Below, piece after piece: positions 44,367 to 53,656 of a stretch of DNA of 64,000 nucleotides; position 1 is the first letter of the stretch, and each line of letters opens with the position of its first letter. The position numbers and the translations under genes are program-made. Below the pieces are notes generated by a model, which saw only the letters and a list, made by a program, of their open reading frames with translations, was not told where the DNA came from and made no database searches. The stretch comes from a bacterium 336/3 (GTDB lineage: Bacteria; Bacteroidota; Bacteroidia; Cytophagales; Thermonemataceae), in assembly GCA_001281695.1 (NCBI GenBank), contig LJIE01000001.1, positions 2,875,521 to 2,939,520 of the forward strand. The letters are read 5' to 3'.

Positions 44367-45320
44367 CTATAATGTTGAAACTAATTCTTCTATAGCCTCT
44401 TTAACAGTTGGTACATGAGTACATACTCTAGGATCCATGAAATTTCCTCCAAACCCACTGTCCTCTTCAGAAGCTGTCAAACTTATTTTTTGTAGTTTTT
44501 CTTTTAGTTCTTTTGGTTTTAGCTCCCTCAGACTCCAAATACACATCACTTGTAAAAAAGGTGGTGTTTCTTTATTTTCTATAAATTTCATTAAAATATT
44601 TTTACTTTCTTGTGTATTATAAGCTATTAAAGCCCTAACTGCTGATATTTGCAAATGAGGGTTATCTTCAAAATCAACAAATGGATTAATTTTTTCAAAA
44701 AAACCTGTTAAACGAAGATGATAGATACACTCTAATGCCACATGTTGATAATAAAAAGTTTCCATATTCTCTTTACTTGGTTTGACAGGCTGTATTCCTA
44801 AATATTTATCTATCAAGCTATTTATATATTTTTTATCGTAAGATTGGTTATGATAATTATTAAAAATAGCTATCATTGTTTTTTCATATGTTTCAATGTC
44901 TATCAATGCTTGATGATAACTGTGGCGATAAGTTGCAGCAACTTTATTTTCATAAATATACGCAAAACCAGATGTGGGTGTGGGTATTTCATAGTTTCCT
45001 TTTTTATCTTGTTTTATAAAAAGATAAAGCTCATCATTTGTCTCAAATTTAAATTCTGGTCCATGCCCTCCTGACATACTACAAATTCTAAGTAAGTAAA
45101 AACCAGAAATAAATATTTCTTTATCAAGTTTACTTCCTGCTAATTGTTTTATTATCTTGATTCTCATCCCTTTTTCTTCATCAACTGATAAAACTTTTGC
45201 AAATACAAAATAATCAGCTTCTTTCATTATTTTATCTTGCCAAGGCTCATCCCAAGTAGTAGCAAATACAGACTGCCACATTAAACAAAAAGCTATCCAT
45301 AAGGATTTTATTAATTTCAT
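44367..45320 (-). CDS. Exported HEAT-repeat-like protein
   Basis: A 317-aa protein with a signal peptide (MKLIKSLWIAFCLMWQSVFA). Residues about 25-120 look like a beta-rich domain (EADYFVFAKVLSVDEEKG; KEIFISGFYLLRICSMSGGHG). From about 190 onward there are helix pairs of the HEAT type (YYQHVALECIYHLRLTGFFE; HLQISAVRALIAYNTQESKN; PPFLQVMCIWSLRELKPKEL). Role unknown; HEAT repeats usually serve as a protein-binding scaffold. It follows the ddl-type gene after a strong terminator, so it should have its own promoter. Confidence 0.65.
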   Translation of the reverse strand: MKLIKSLWIAFCLMWQSVFATTWDEPWQDKIMKEADYFVFAKVLSVDEEKGMRIKIIKQLAGSKLDKEIFISGFYLLRICSMSGGHGPEFKFETNDELYLFIKQDKKGNYEIPTPTSGFAYIYENKVAATYRHSYHQALIDIETYEKTMIAIFNNYHNQSYDKKYINSLIDKYLGIQPVKPSKENMETFYYQHVALECIYHLRLTGFFEKINPFVDFEDNPHLQISAVRALIAYNTQESKNILMKFIENKETPPFLQVMCIWSLRELKPKELKEKLQKISLTASEEDSGFGGNFMDPRVCTHVPTVKEAIEELVSTL

Positions 45321-45351
45321 ATCACTAAAATTTTATGCTTTTAAATATAAA

Positions 45352-45381
45352 AAAAGGAGTTTGAATATTCAAACTCCTTTT
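45352..45381 (-). terminator. Terminator of the tandem ligase gene
   Basis: A perfect 14-bp inverted repeat with a TA centre: 45352-45365 (AAAAGGAGTTTGAA) and 45368-45381 (TTCAAACTCCTTTT), followed on the minus strand by more T residues. It lies 30 nt after the stop at 45411. Confidence 0.85.
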
Positions 45382-45384
45382 AAT

Positions 45385-45407
45385 TTATAACTCATCACTT
45401 ATAACTC
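45385..45407. repeat. Copy B of a short dispersed intergenic repeat
   Basis: TTATAACTCATCACTTATAA and then CTC, between the ligase stop and its terminator. It shares the 11-nt core TTATAACTCAT and the following ACTT with 61150-61180; a related sequence lies reversed at 2114-2138. Confidence 0.35.
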
Positions 45408-45410
45408 AAA

Positions 45411-48110
45411 TTACATTCCTCTGCCGTATTCCAAGATTTTATCTATAAATTGGTAGGGTTTGTAGTTTTCGAGGGCTGCCTGATGGAAAATGCAGGTAGC
45501 AGGCGTCATGCCTGGCAGAGAGTTTATTTCAATAATAATTGTTTCCACCCTTCCGTCTGCATACACACGCACAAAGGCATCAATACGACAATAGCCTTCT
45601 ACATTCAATATTTCAGCCGTTTTCTGGAGGGTTTTACGTACTTCTGCCGAAATTCGCTTGTTTTCGTCAAGTGTTTTGGCAAATCTGGCAGGTGTAATAT
45701 TCTGCCCCTCTCCTGCCAAAAATTTCTCTTCAAGGCTCAACACCTCACCTGTGGCAAGCGTTTCGGAAGGCTCAAAAACATCATAGTTTCTGCTTCCATC
45801 TGCGTTGCGTGTAGTGAGCATCCCTCCTGTTATTTCCAAGAAATGAACAGCCTCTTTCTTCTCAATCAGTTCCTCTACTAAAAAGTATGTACGCTTTGGG
45901 AATTCCTCTCCTGTTTTAAGTTTCAAAACCTGACTGGGTTGTGGTAAAAAGGCATCCATATCCCTGAAACTCATTTCAGCATAAGCCAGTAACTCCTCTC
46001 TCGATTTGATTTTCTTCACAGCAGAGCTACAACCATCATCAGCTGGTTTGGCTATGATTGGATAACCAAATTCCTTTTCCAAAATATCTATTTGTTCACT
46101 CTGATTTTCAAACCACTTATCTTTAAAAACAAGCTGATGTTTGGCTACCAAAATACCTTTTTTAGCTAATATCTCGTTGGTTTCGTACTTATTGATGGTA
46201 ATTTGAGAGCTTTCTACTCCTGAGCCGTTATAAGGTAAGCCTACTTTAATGAGTTCTTTTTGTAAAGCACCATCTTCACCTGGTCTGCCATGTAAGGCGA
46301 TAAATACTTCATCTACAAGGTTTTTAAGGTCTTGATATGATATTCTTTGAGCATCAAAAATAACTTTTTGAGCATACTTTTGGGTTATTTCTTTGGCTTC
46401 GATTCTAATTTTCTCTAAAATTTCATGTTTTTTAGTATGCTGAGCTTTTTCCTTGATGTCATCAGCATTGTCTTTGAGCATCACATTAATCGGAATCAGA
46501 TATAATTCGTGGTGTTCGTCATTACCTGTCAGAAACACAGGTATCGGCTCATATTTGCCAGAAGAAGCAAGTTTTTCGTAGATATTTCTACCACTTTCCA
46601 CAGAAATATGCCTTTCTGATGAATATCCACCCATCACAACAGCCACCTTGATTTTGGGTGTTGGGTTATTCTGGTTATTTAAAATACCTTTGTCTAAAGC
46701 CTCTAATTGCTTGGTAATGAAATAATTATTTTTAGGCGTCTTTGCCCTTGCTGCCAGCGAAGTTCTAATAATATAAGTCAGGAATTGAGAAGGATTTAGC
46801 CCTATCTCTGCCGCCTGATGAAAAAAGAAAGAGGAAGGCAACATTCCTGATGTAGTGTTGGGGTCGTTGAGATAGATTTCTCCCAAAGCATTGATGAAAC
46901 CATCAATACGAGCATATACATCAGCTTTGATATTTTTGAATAATTTGCAACATTCTTGTCTGATAGCTTCTATTTGTTCTTTGGGCAAATCTATAGGTGT
47001 TACTTTTCGGCTGATACCAGGTAGATATTTTGCTCTGTAATCAAATAAATCAGCTTTTTTAACAATTTCGGTAGGTGGTAATGCTACAGGTTCACCATTT
47101 TCGTCTTCAATGACAATACACGAAAACTCTTTTCCAATAATGAAACGCTCAATCAGGATGCTTTCTTCGTGGCTTACAGCCATCAAAACTGCCTTGTAAT
47201 GATTTTCTGTAAGTAATACGTCCAACTGTTTCCAAAGCTCTTCAGGATGGTAAATAATGCCTGCATCTTTGAGATGATCTCTTGTACCATCTAAATTTTG
47301 AGCTATCAAGTGTAATTCTAGTGGAAAGCCTACACCTTCACGAATATCTGTAATATGTGTAATAAATGCCCAACGTTCTTGTTCTGAATAGTTTTTCCAT
47401 TTTCTACCAGAAATTTCTTCAATAAAAAACGCTTTGGAAATCAGTTGATGAAAAGCATGATTATCTTTTTCGTTGAGAATCGAAATACCAATAGAAGAAC
47501 CCTGATTCGGTGCTTTAATCACCATTGGCAAGCCAATTTTAGCTACGAGCCACTCTAAAATATCGCCTTTATAAAAATTTTTCAGATAATCTTTTTTCTT
47601 AATAGTCAGATATTTGGGACGCCTGAAACCATACTGAGCCAGTAAATCTGCTTGTACGCTTTTATCTGTTCCGATAGCTGAGGGTAATATTCCACAACCC
47701 GAATAAGGTAAGCCATACCACTCCAAAAGCCCTTGAATAGCCCCATCTTCGCCTTGTGAGCCATGAAGAGCCAAAAAAGCAAAATCGAAAAGGTTTTTAA
47801 ATTCGTGGGGTTCTATTTTCTTGCCTACTTCCGAAATAATATTTTGCAGTTTTGCATCATCCAAGTTTTGCACAGATTCCAAATAAATCTGAAAATTTTT
47901 GGGCTGATAAGCTGTAGGTGGGAAAAAATCTCTGATTGTTCCTTTGTATAAATACTGCCAGTCTAATAATATAAAATTGCCTAAACTATCTACAAAAATA
48001 GGAATAGGCTCAAAAAGTTCTTTGTTGAGGTTATCATAAACGGTTCTTCCACCAGCAAAAGCTATTTCACGCTCTCTGGACTGCCCCCCGAAGAAAATAC
48101 CAATTCGCAT
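45411..48110 (-). CDS. Tandem (two-domain) D-alanine--D-alanine-ligase-like protein
   Basis: An 899-aa protein with two full ligase units, each a pre-ATP-grasp domain plus an ATP-grasp domain. Unit 1 (about 1-470) opens RIGIFFGGQSREREIAFAGG (E13 as the catalytic Glu), has PNQGSSIGISIL and ends NDPNTTSGMLPSSFFFHQAA, where the usual E-x-N-T-x-P-G metal site is changed to D-P-N-T-T-S-G. Unit 2 (about 485-899) opens KVAVVMGGYSSERHISVESG (E499), has ADDGCSSAVKK and ends with the regular EINSLPGMTPATCIFHQAAL. Ordinary Ddl is about 300-360 aa, so this is a fusion of two paralogues. Unit 2 probably makes D-Ala-D-Ala for peptidoglycan; unit 1 may be regulatory or use another substrate. Confidence 0.82.
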   Translation of the reverse strand: MRIGIFFGGQSREREIAFAGGRTVYDNLNKELFEPIPIFVDSLGNFILLDWQYLYKGTIRDFFPPTAYQPKNFQIYLESVQNLDDAKLQNIISEVGKKIEPHEFKNLFDFAFLALHGSQGEDGAIQGLLEWYGLPYSGCGILPSAIGTDKSVQADLLAQYGFRRPKYLTIKKKDYLKNFYKGDILEWLVAKIGLPMVIKAPNQGSSIGISILNEKDNHAFHQLISKAFFIEEISGRKWKNYSEQERWAFITHITDIREGVGFPLELHLIAQNLDGTRDHLKDAGIIYHPEELWKQLDVLLTENHYKAVLMAVSHEESILIERFIIGKEFSCIVIEDENGEPVALPPTEIVKKADLFDYRAKYLPGISRKVTPIDLPKEQIEAIRQECCKLFKNIKADVYARIDGFINALGEIYLNDPNTTSGMLPSSFFFHQAAEIGLNPSQFLTYIIRTSLAARAKTPKNNYFITKQLEALDKGILNNQNNPTPKIKVAVVMGGYSSERHISVESGRNIYEKLASSGKYEPIPVFLTGNDEHHELYLIPINVMLKDNADDIKEKAQHTKKHEILEKIRIEAKEITQKYAQKVIFDAQRISYQDLKNLVDEVFIALHGRPGEDGALQKELIKVGLPYNGSGVESSQITINKYETNEILAKKGILVAKHQLVFKDKWFENQSEQIDILEKEFGYPIIAKPADDGCSSAVKKIKSREELLAYAEMSFRDMDAFLPQPSQVLKLKTGEEFPKRTYFLVEELIEKKEAVHFLEITGGMLTTRNADGSRNYDVFEPSETLATGEVLSLEEKFLAGEGQNITPARFAKTLDENKRISAEVRKTLQKTAEILNVEGYCRIDAFVRVYADGRVETIIIEINSLPGMTPATCIFHQAALENYKPYQFIDKILEYGRGM

Positions 48111-48213
48111 AAACGAGTTCTGATTTATAAATGAAGAGATTTGTGTGTTTTATTTATTGAACTCGCAAGTTATGAATTTTTTCAGGAAAAAGACAAGAAA
48201 ACTATTTTTACAC

Positions 48214-48927
48214 CTAATCAAGCCCTAAAACAACCATTTTAAACAATTCAAATTCTTCAAGGCTTACATCTTTTGCCCAAGATGTTTGGGATAACTCTAA
48301 AAAACTGAGGTCTTTTTTCTTGAAAAGTCTAGCATAAATTACCATAGAAGCCAAAATGCTTGCTTTTTTGGTTGGATGTAAGCCGTCTGTTTCGTAAAAC
48401 GCCACATCAGGCATTTTTTCCCATACTTTCTTCCAAGCAAGCCCTACAGAACTCAATGAGGCATTCACAAATTTAGCAGCTTCTGTATAAGAATATATCA
48501 CATTGTCAAAATCGAAAAAACGAGATTTCATAGCCCAAACCATATACAGATTTAATTCTGTTCCATATTTTTTACACTCATTAGCATATTTTTGAGTATA
48601 GTTTTTAAGCATCTGTTGCGATTCGGGTAAGGCAGAAGAGCCTTGTTGGGCTACCATAAAATCGAAATGCTCTTTTTGAAGGGCATTTTGAACTTTCCCT
48701 TCATTCCAATGGTCTTCTAAAGAATAATCGGGATTTGTAAAACTGGTAGTTTTTATTTTCTGGTTATCTATTTTTCCAATTTCTTCAAGTAGTTTAGGAA
48801 TATTATGATAATAAGTAAGACTATTGCCTACAAAAATGATTTTTATAGTTTTTTTAGTTTGCTTTTTCTGAGCATAGATTTGCCCAAATGCTACTGATAA
48901 GAAAATAAGGATGTAGAGTTTTTTCAT
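48214..48927 (-). CDS. Exported SGNH/GDSL-type hydrolase-like protein
   Basis: A 237-aa protein with a signal peptide (MKKLYILIFLSVAFGQIYAQ). Block I is KIIFVGNSLTYYHNIPKLLE (GNSLT in place of GDSL; catalytic Ser about 36), an oxyanion-type VAQQGSSALPES follows (about 92), and the Asp-His pair is in ETDGLHPTKKASIL (about 190). These are the landmarks of SGNH esterases that deacylate sugars or lipids outside the cytoplasm. Substrate unknown. It lies 103 nt upstream of the tandem ligase gene. Confidence 0.8.
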   Translation of the reverse strand: MKKLYILIFLSVAFGQIYAQKKQTKKTIKIIFVGNSLTYYHNIPKLLEEIGKIDNQKIKTTSFTNPDYSLEDHWNEGKVQNALQKEHFDFMVAQQGSSALPESQQMLKNYTQKYANECKKYGTELNLYMVWAMKSRFFDFDNVIYSYTEAAKFVNASLSSVGLAWKKVWEKMPDVAFYETDGLHPTKKASILASMVIYARLFKKKDLSFLELSQTSWAKDVSLEEFELFKMVVLGLD

Positions 48928-49061
48928 ACAAAAGGTTTATTTTTATAACGTTCAAGAGTATTTGAATATTTTTTTCCTTAGAAATTTTATACATTTATGT
49001 AGTTTTCAGCGTTGTATCTAAGATATTTGTTATTATTTTTTATATTTTTTCAACTATTTCT

Positions 49062-50447
49062 ATGGGAAACTCTACAAACAAAGGAGTTGTTATTTGGGAA
49101 ACATTTAAACAGGCTATCAGGGGTGGTCATCAAGATTATACCACAGGTTCTATCCGAAAAGCTATTTTTCTACTCGCCATACCCATGATTTTAGAACTCT
49201 CTTTGGAGAGTGTTTTTGCTTTGGTGGATATTTTCTTTGTGAGTAAACTTGGCGAAAATGCCATTGCTACTGTGGGACTTACAGAAGCAGTTATTACTAT
49301 TATCTACTCTATTGGTATGGGGCTTAGTACAGCAGCTACGGCAGTAGTAGCTCGAAGAGTAGGCGAAAAAAATTATAAAGACGCTGCTCATGCAGGAGCT
49401 CAAGCCCTAATTATTGCTGTCATTGCTTCTATTGTTTTGAGTATTTTTGGAATTGCGTATGCTCCTGAGCTTTTGGATATGATGGGAGCTACAGATGCTG
49501 TGGTAAAAGAAGGTGCTAATTTTACAAGAATTTCATTGGGTAGTAGCATTTCTATTATGCTGTTGTTTTTGATTAACGGAATATTTAGAGGTGCTGGAGA
49601 TGCTTCTATTGCCATGAAAAGCCTTTGGATAGCCAGTATTTTAAATATCATTCTTTGTCCAATTCTTATTCATTTTTTTGGTTTGGAAGGAGCAGCCATG
49701 GCAACAGCCACAGGACGAAGTGTGGGTGTTGTGTATCAATGTTATCATTTGTTTAAAGGTAGTGGGCTTTTAAAATTTCATATACCACAGTTTACTTTCA
49801 ACAAAACCATTGTTTCCAATCTGGTAGAAGTGGCTTTGCCTGCCACCATGCAGTTTATGATTGCCAGTGGTAGCTGGATTATTCTTACCAAATTTGTTGC
49901 TGAAATCGGCAGTACACCTGCTTCGGCTGGTTATCAGATTGCCATTAGAAACGTGATTTTCTTTATTTTACCTGCTTGGGGGCTTAGCAATGCTGCTGCA
50001 ACACTCGTTGGGCAGAATTTAGGTGCTAATGAACTCAAGAGAGCAGAGCAAAGTGTGATACTTACTACTAAATACAACGCCATTTTCATGGCATTTGTGA
50101 TGTTGTTGTTTCTGTTTTTTTCTGTACCCATCATGAGTATTTTTTCCAAAGAAAAACCTATTATTGAGTATGGAGCTCAAGCCTTGCAAATCATTGGCTC
50201 TGGTTATATTTTTTATGGAATTGGCATGGTGATGATGCAAGCTCTGAATGGAGCTGGTTATACAAAAATTCCTACTATTATCAATTTGGTGAGTTATTGG
50301 CTTTTTCAAATACCTTTGGCTTATTTTCTTTCTTTGGAATGGGGGCTTGTGGGCATTTATGTGGCTATTCCAATGGCAGAAACATTTGCTGCAATCTTAG
50401 CATGGTATCATTTTAAACGTGGGAAATGGAAAGAGATAAAAGTTTAA
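49062..50447 (+). CDS. MATE-family efflux transporter
   Basis: A 461-aa inner-membrane protein with two MatE halves of six helices each. The first half contains FLLAIPMILELSLESVFALV and DIFFVSKLGENAIATVGLTE (the conserved Gly-x-x-x-Ile-Ala-Thr-Val turn); the second contains AGYQIAIRNVIFFILPAWGL and LVGQNLGANELKRAEQSVIL, the matching G-Q-x-x-G-A motif. MATE proteins expel cationic drugs or metabolites using Na+ or H+ gradients. An N-terminal extension of about 30 polar residues precedes the first helix. Confidence 0.9.
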   Translation: MGNSTNKGVVIWETFKQAIRGGHQDYTTGSIRKAIFLLAIPMILELSLESVFALVDIFFVSKLGENAIATVGLTEAVITIIYSIGMGLSTAATAVVARRVGEKNYKDAAHAGAQALIIAVIASIVLSIFGIAYAPELLDMMGATDAVVKEGANFTRISLGSSISIMLLFLINGIFRGAGDASIAMKSLWIASILNIILCPILIHFFGLEGAAMATATGRSVGVVYQCYHLFKGSGLLKFHIPQFTFNKTIVSNLVEVALPATMQFMIASGSWIILTKFVAEIGSTPASAGYQIAIRNVIFFILPAWGLSNAAATLVGQNLGANELKRAEQSVILTTKYNAIFMAFVMLLFLFFSVPIMSIFSKEKPIIEYGAQALQIIGSGYIFYGIGMVMMQALNGAGYTKIPTIINLVSYWLFQIPLAYFLSLEWGLVGIYVAIPMAETFAAILAWYHFKRGKWKEIKV

Positions 50448-50489
50448 AATAAATCTAAGCCTTTACTTCAAAGATTTTATTGAATTGAT

Positions 50490-50497
50490 TACCTTTG
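50490..50497 (+). promoter_or_regulatory. Possible -7 element for the DHHW gene
   Basis: TACCTTTG fits TAnnTTTG and lies 22 nt before the ATG at 50520. No TTTG/TTG at the usual upstream distance is seen, so only the -7 half is supported. Confidence 0.3.
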
Positions 50498-50519
50498 CAA
50501 ACAAAAATTATACCCTTCC

Positions 50520-51860
50520 ATGCATTCTAAATTACTTCTCATACGCTTTGGTACTTTCGCATTTGCTATTTCTTTGGCTTTATTTGGAGTTCTTTTTTTC
50601 ATTCTTCCCAAAAAAGAAATTTCTGAATATGAAAAAAGGAAATTAGCCCAAATGCCTACATTCCATTGGAAAGATTTCTGGAGTGGAAAATACCTAAAGG
50701 ATGTCGATATGTATGTAGCTGATAATTTCCCATTTAGAGATGGTTTTGTACAAACCAATTTTGTTATCAGCCAAAATAGAGGTCTCAAGAATGAAGAAGT
50801 AGGTTTCTACAAACAAGAAGTAGTAACCAATGGAGGTATGGATAAAACAGATAGCACCAACAAAGAAGTAGAAAAACGTCCTGAAGATGAGATTATTGAA
50901 GGTGAAGCAGATAAATCACCTGTAAAAGGTGTAATGATTTACAAATCTATGGCTATTCAGATGTTTGGAGGTAATGAGCAAGCAGCAAAGTATTGTGCTG
51001 ACGTAATAAATTTCTATCAAGAAACCCTCAAAGATAAAGCTCAAGTATATTCGGTAGTTGTACCTACACATGGAGAGTTTTATTTACCTCACAAATATCG
51101 TTATACATCCGAAAAGAAAAATATTGAGTATTTGTATTCACAACTCAACGAAAAAGTCATTTCTGTGGATGTTACAAGCTCTTTGTACAAACACAAAGAC
51201 GAATATATTTTCTTCAATACTGACCACCATTGGACAGGACTTGGAGCTTATTATGCCTACCAAGAATTCTGTAAAAAAGCTGGTTTTGATGCTGTACCTT
51301 TAGAGAAAATGGAGAAAAAAGTAATCAATGGCTTTTTGGGCTCTTTGTATTGGATAACTCGTGACAAGCGTCTCAAAGAAAACATTGATTCTGTGATTTA
51401 TTACAAGCCTTCAGTGAAATATACGGCTTTCAGTCATGCAAAGAAAAACCCTGATAAACGTTCGGGTGGGGCTTTGTTGTTTGTAGAATATGCCAAAGGA
51501 CCCAATGCGTATAGTGTTTATTTTGGAGATGATTTTTCTTTGGTAGAAGTAGATACAGATGTAAAAAATGGCAGAAGAGCCATGATTATCAAAAACTCTT
51601 TTGGAAACGCTTTTTCACCTTATTTGGCTTCTCATTTCGAAAAACTGCTTGTTGTAGATTATCGCTATTGGAATAAAAATTTGCTAAAAATGATTAATGA
51701 CCATAAAATTACAGATGTGATTATTTTTCATTATTCGTTTTCAGCAAATACAATCCCTGATTTACAAAGAACAAAAAAACTCTTGACTGAATTTGGTGGT
51801 ACAAACGCTAAACCAGAAACACCCAAGAAAAAAGTATCCAAAGACACCCTCAAACAATAA
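50520..51860 (+). CDS. DHHW-family exported protein (SGNH/AlgX-like)
   Basis: A 446-aa protein anchored by one N-terminal helix (FGTFAFAISLALFGVLFFILP). It has the DHHW motif in NTDHHWTGLGAYYAYQEFCK (about 240), the AlgX-type YVADNFPFRDGFVQTNFVIS near residue 75, and IKNSFGNAFSPYLASHFEK (about 360), which carries a candidate Ser in the position seen in this family. DHHW and AlgJ/AlgX proteins act with acyltransferases that decorate polysaccharides; no MBOAT gene is near, so the substrate is unknown. A Lys-rich tail ends it. It is followed 6 nt later by a methyltransferase gene. Confidence 0.75.
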   Translation: MHSKLLLIRFGTFAFAISLALFGVLFFILPKKEISEYEKRKLAQMPTFHWKDFWSGKYLKDVDMYVADNFPFRDGFVQTNFVISQNRGLKNEEVGFYKQEVVTNGGMDKTDSTNKEVEKRPEDEIIEGEADKSPVKGVMIYKSMAIQMFGGNEQAAKYCADVINFYQETLKDKAQVYSVVVPTHGEFYLPHKYRYTSEKKNIEYLYSQLNEKVISVDVTSSLYKHKDEYIFFNTDHHWTGLGAYYAYQEFCKKAGFDAVPLEKMEKKVINGFLGSLYWITRDKRLKENIDSVIYYKPSVKYTAFSHAKKNPDKRSGGALLFVEYAKGPNAYSVYFGDDFSLVEVDTDVKNGRRAMIIKNSFGNAFSPYLASHFEKLLVVDYRYWNKNLLKMINDHKITDVIIFHYSFSANTIPDLQRTKKLLTEFGGTNAKPETPKKKVSKDTLKQ

Positions 51861-51866
51861 ATCAAC

Positions 51867-52556
51867 TTGCAGAGATCTTATCAATTAGAACTACTAGATA
51901 ATCCCAATATTCCTACCCCCGATTTGTACAGAAATCTATACGAATTGGAAGTGATTAATACTTATTTGGGTGGTTATCAGATTACTCTCAAAGGGCTTTC
52001 TAAGTTTTTATTGCATAAAAATATTTCTAAAACAGTCCGTATTGTAGATATTGGCTCTGGAGCTGGTGATACGCTCAGAAAAATGGCTCAATGGTGTAGA
52101 AAAAAGCACATCAAAGCAGAGCTGATAGGTATTGATTTGAAAGATGATTGTATTGCCTATGCTCAAGAAAAAAGCAAAGATTTCCCTGAAATATCATTTA
52201 TTCAGTCCGATTATCAAGATGTTTCTATAGAATCAGATTTAATTACCTCTGCTCTATTTTGTCATCATTTATCAGATGAGCAACTTGTATTTTATTTGAA
52301 ATGGTGCAAGAAAAATGCACAAATGGGCTTTATTATCAATGATTTACAAAGGCATATTTTGGCTTGTAAAAGTATTGGACTTTTAACTCAGCTTTTTTCA
52401 AAATCTTATTTAGTCAAAAATGATGCTCCTCTTTCTGTGAGAAGGTCTTTACTTAAAAATGAATGGGTGAATATTCTCCAAAAAGCTGACATTACTAATT
52501 CTCAAATCAGTTGGGAATGGGCTTTTCGTTGGCTTGTCATAGGCAAAAATCAATAA
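51867..52556 (+). CDS. SAM-dependent methyltransferase
   Basis: A 229-aa class I methyltransferase starting at TTG (51867), 6 nt after the DHHW gene. SAM-binding motif I is VRIVDIGSGAGDTLRKMAQW (about 60), the acidic end of strand 2 is LIGIDLKDDCIAYAQ (about 92) and a motif near SDLITSALFCHHLSDEQL (about 130) resembles methyltransferases that act next to type III polyketide or lipid pathways. Substrate not known. The next gene starts within its stop (TAATG), so the two are coupled. Confidence 0.8.
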   Translation: MQRSYQLELLDNPNIPTPDLYRNLYELEVINTYLGGYQITLKGLSKFLLHKNISKTVRIVDIGSGAGDTLRKMAQWCRKKHIKAELIGIDLKDDCIAYAQEKSKDFPEISFIQSDYQDVSIESDLITSALFCHHLSDEQLVFYLKWCKKNAQMGFIINDLQRHILACKSIGLLTQLFSKSYLVKNDAPLSVRRSLLKNEWVNILQKADITNSQISWEWAFRWLVIGKNQ

Positions 52557-53656
52557 TGAAAGATTTTCGTATTTTTTACGGTTCATTAGCTTTTTTAATC
52601 ATCATTTTATGGTGGTTTGTTTCCAAAAATGGCTTTGGAAGTACTGTAGATGCTCAAGCGTATTGGTATGCAGCCCAAAGCCTCCAAAGTAAAGGAGAAC
52701 TTTTAACCCCACATGGTTATTATACCAACTGGACACCTTTATTTCCTGCAATTCTAAGTGTTTTAGGAATAAGAATAACACTTTTTATAACACTCATTAC
52801 CAATCTGATACTTCTTTTTAAGCTCAATAAAAGTGTTTTTGATTCACAGCTCAATACTTGGAGTAGTTCTTTGGCTTATAGCCATACACTTTTAGGAATT
52901 ACTTTTATCCTCATTCATTTTTTTGTATGGTCTGAGGCAGGTTTTATGGCTTTACTGATTGCTTGTATTTTATCTATACAAAAATTGCATAAAACTCAAG
53001 ATTGGGCTATTCTGATTATCTTAAGCAATTTTTTATGCATGCAACGCATGGCAGGAGTATTTTTTATAGCTATTTTTTATATTTGGATTTGGAAACAACA
53101 TACTTGGAAAAAGGCTTTTCTGTATGGATTTCTTGCTTCTTTGAGTTTAATAGTTTGGTTTACAAGAAACTTTTTCATCCAGAATAAACCCGATTTCATA
53201 GAAAACATCTTTATGGTTTCTTTTGAAAGTAGCCTTATTGGTTATTCAGAAGCTATTTTAAATATTTTCTTACCTTCTCATTTTCTCCCCAATATATTTA
53301 AAATCATACTTTTAGGAATATTTTTATTTGTACTGATATATATTTTATGGTCAGATAACACCTCTATTTCAAAACTGCTTTCAAGCTTGATAATAGGTTA
53401 TTTATCCATCATGCTTTTTCTAAGAATGAATGTAGAGGGCGAAAGTGAACGTTACATAGCTCCTATTATCCCATTGATTATTTTTTTATTTTGGAAACAG
53501 ATTTCTTTACTTTTTCATAAAAAAAGCCACTTATATTGGCGTATAAGTGGCTTTTCAATAGCTTTTTTGATTCTTGCCTATAATATTTTTAGGACGTATA
53601 AAAATGTATATCAGTGGGTTACAACCCCTCCAGATTTAATTTCTATACATTTTTAG
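52556..53656 (+). CDS. Polytopic membrane protein, possibly a GT-C glycosyltransferase
   Basis: A 366-aa membrane protein with about ten helices. I use the ATG at 52556, which overlaps the methyltransferase stop (TAATG); a longer frame from 52511 is less likely. The first periplasmic loop reads [19 protein letters not shown] and then [15 protein letters not shown]: an Asp in the first loop and a P-L-F-P turn are features of GT-C enzymes that use polyprenyl-phosphate sugars. That is an inference from topology. Near its 3' end the coding sequence contains a strong hairpin (53522-53555) that serves the convergent pyrD gene. Its end overlaps pyrD by 14 nt. Confidence 0.6.
   Translation: MKDFRIFYGSLAFLIIILWWFVSKNGFGSTVDAQAYWYAAQSLQSKGELLTPHGYYTNWTPLFPAILSVLGIRITLFITLITNLILLFKLNKSVFDSQLNTWSSSLAYSHTLLGITFILIHFFVWSEAGFMALLIACILSIQKLHKTQDWAILIILSNFLCMQRMAGVFFIAIFYIWIWKQHTWKKAFLYGFLASLSLIVWFTRNFFIQNKPDFIENIFMVSFESSLIGYSEAILNIFLPSHFLPNIFKIILLGIFLFVLIYILWSDNTSISKLLSSLIIGYLSIMLFLRMNVEGESERYIAPIIPLIIFLFWKQISLLFHKKSHLYWRISGFSIAFLILAYNIFRTYKNVYQWVTTPPDLISIHF
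53522..53555 (-). terminator. pyrD terminator inside the convergent gene's coding sequence
   Basis: A perfect 14-bp stem, 53522-53535 (AAAAGCCACTTATA) and 53542-53555 (TATAAGTGGCTTTT), with a 6-nt loop. On the minus strand it ends in seven T residues. It lies 88 nt past the pyrD stop (53643) but inside the last third of the plus-strand membrane protein gene, where it encodes [11 protein letters not shown]. Confidence 0.8.

Noticed and set aside
45450-45881. 143-codon plus-strand frame opposite the tandem ligase gene
   Set aside because: Lies antisense to conserved ligase motifs, so it is a mirror frame.
48114-48165. Inverted repeat CGAGTTC / GAACTCG in the leader of the tandem ligase gene
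   Set aside because: Only 7 bp with a 38-nt gap and no T-run; chance is likely.
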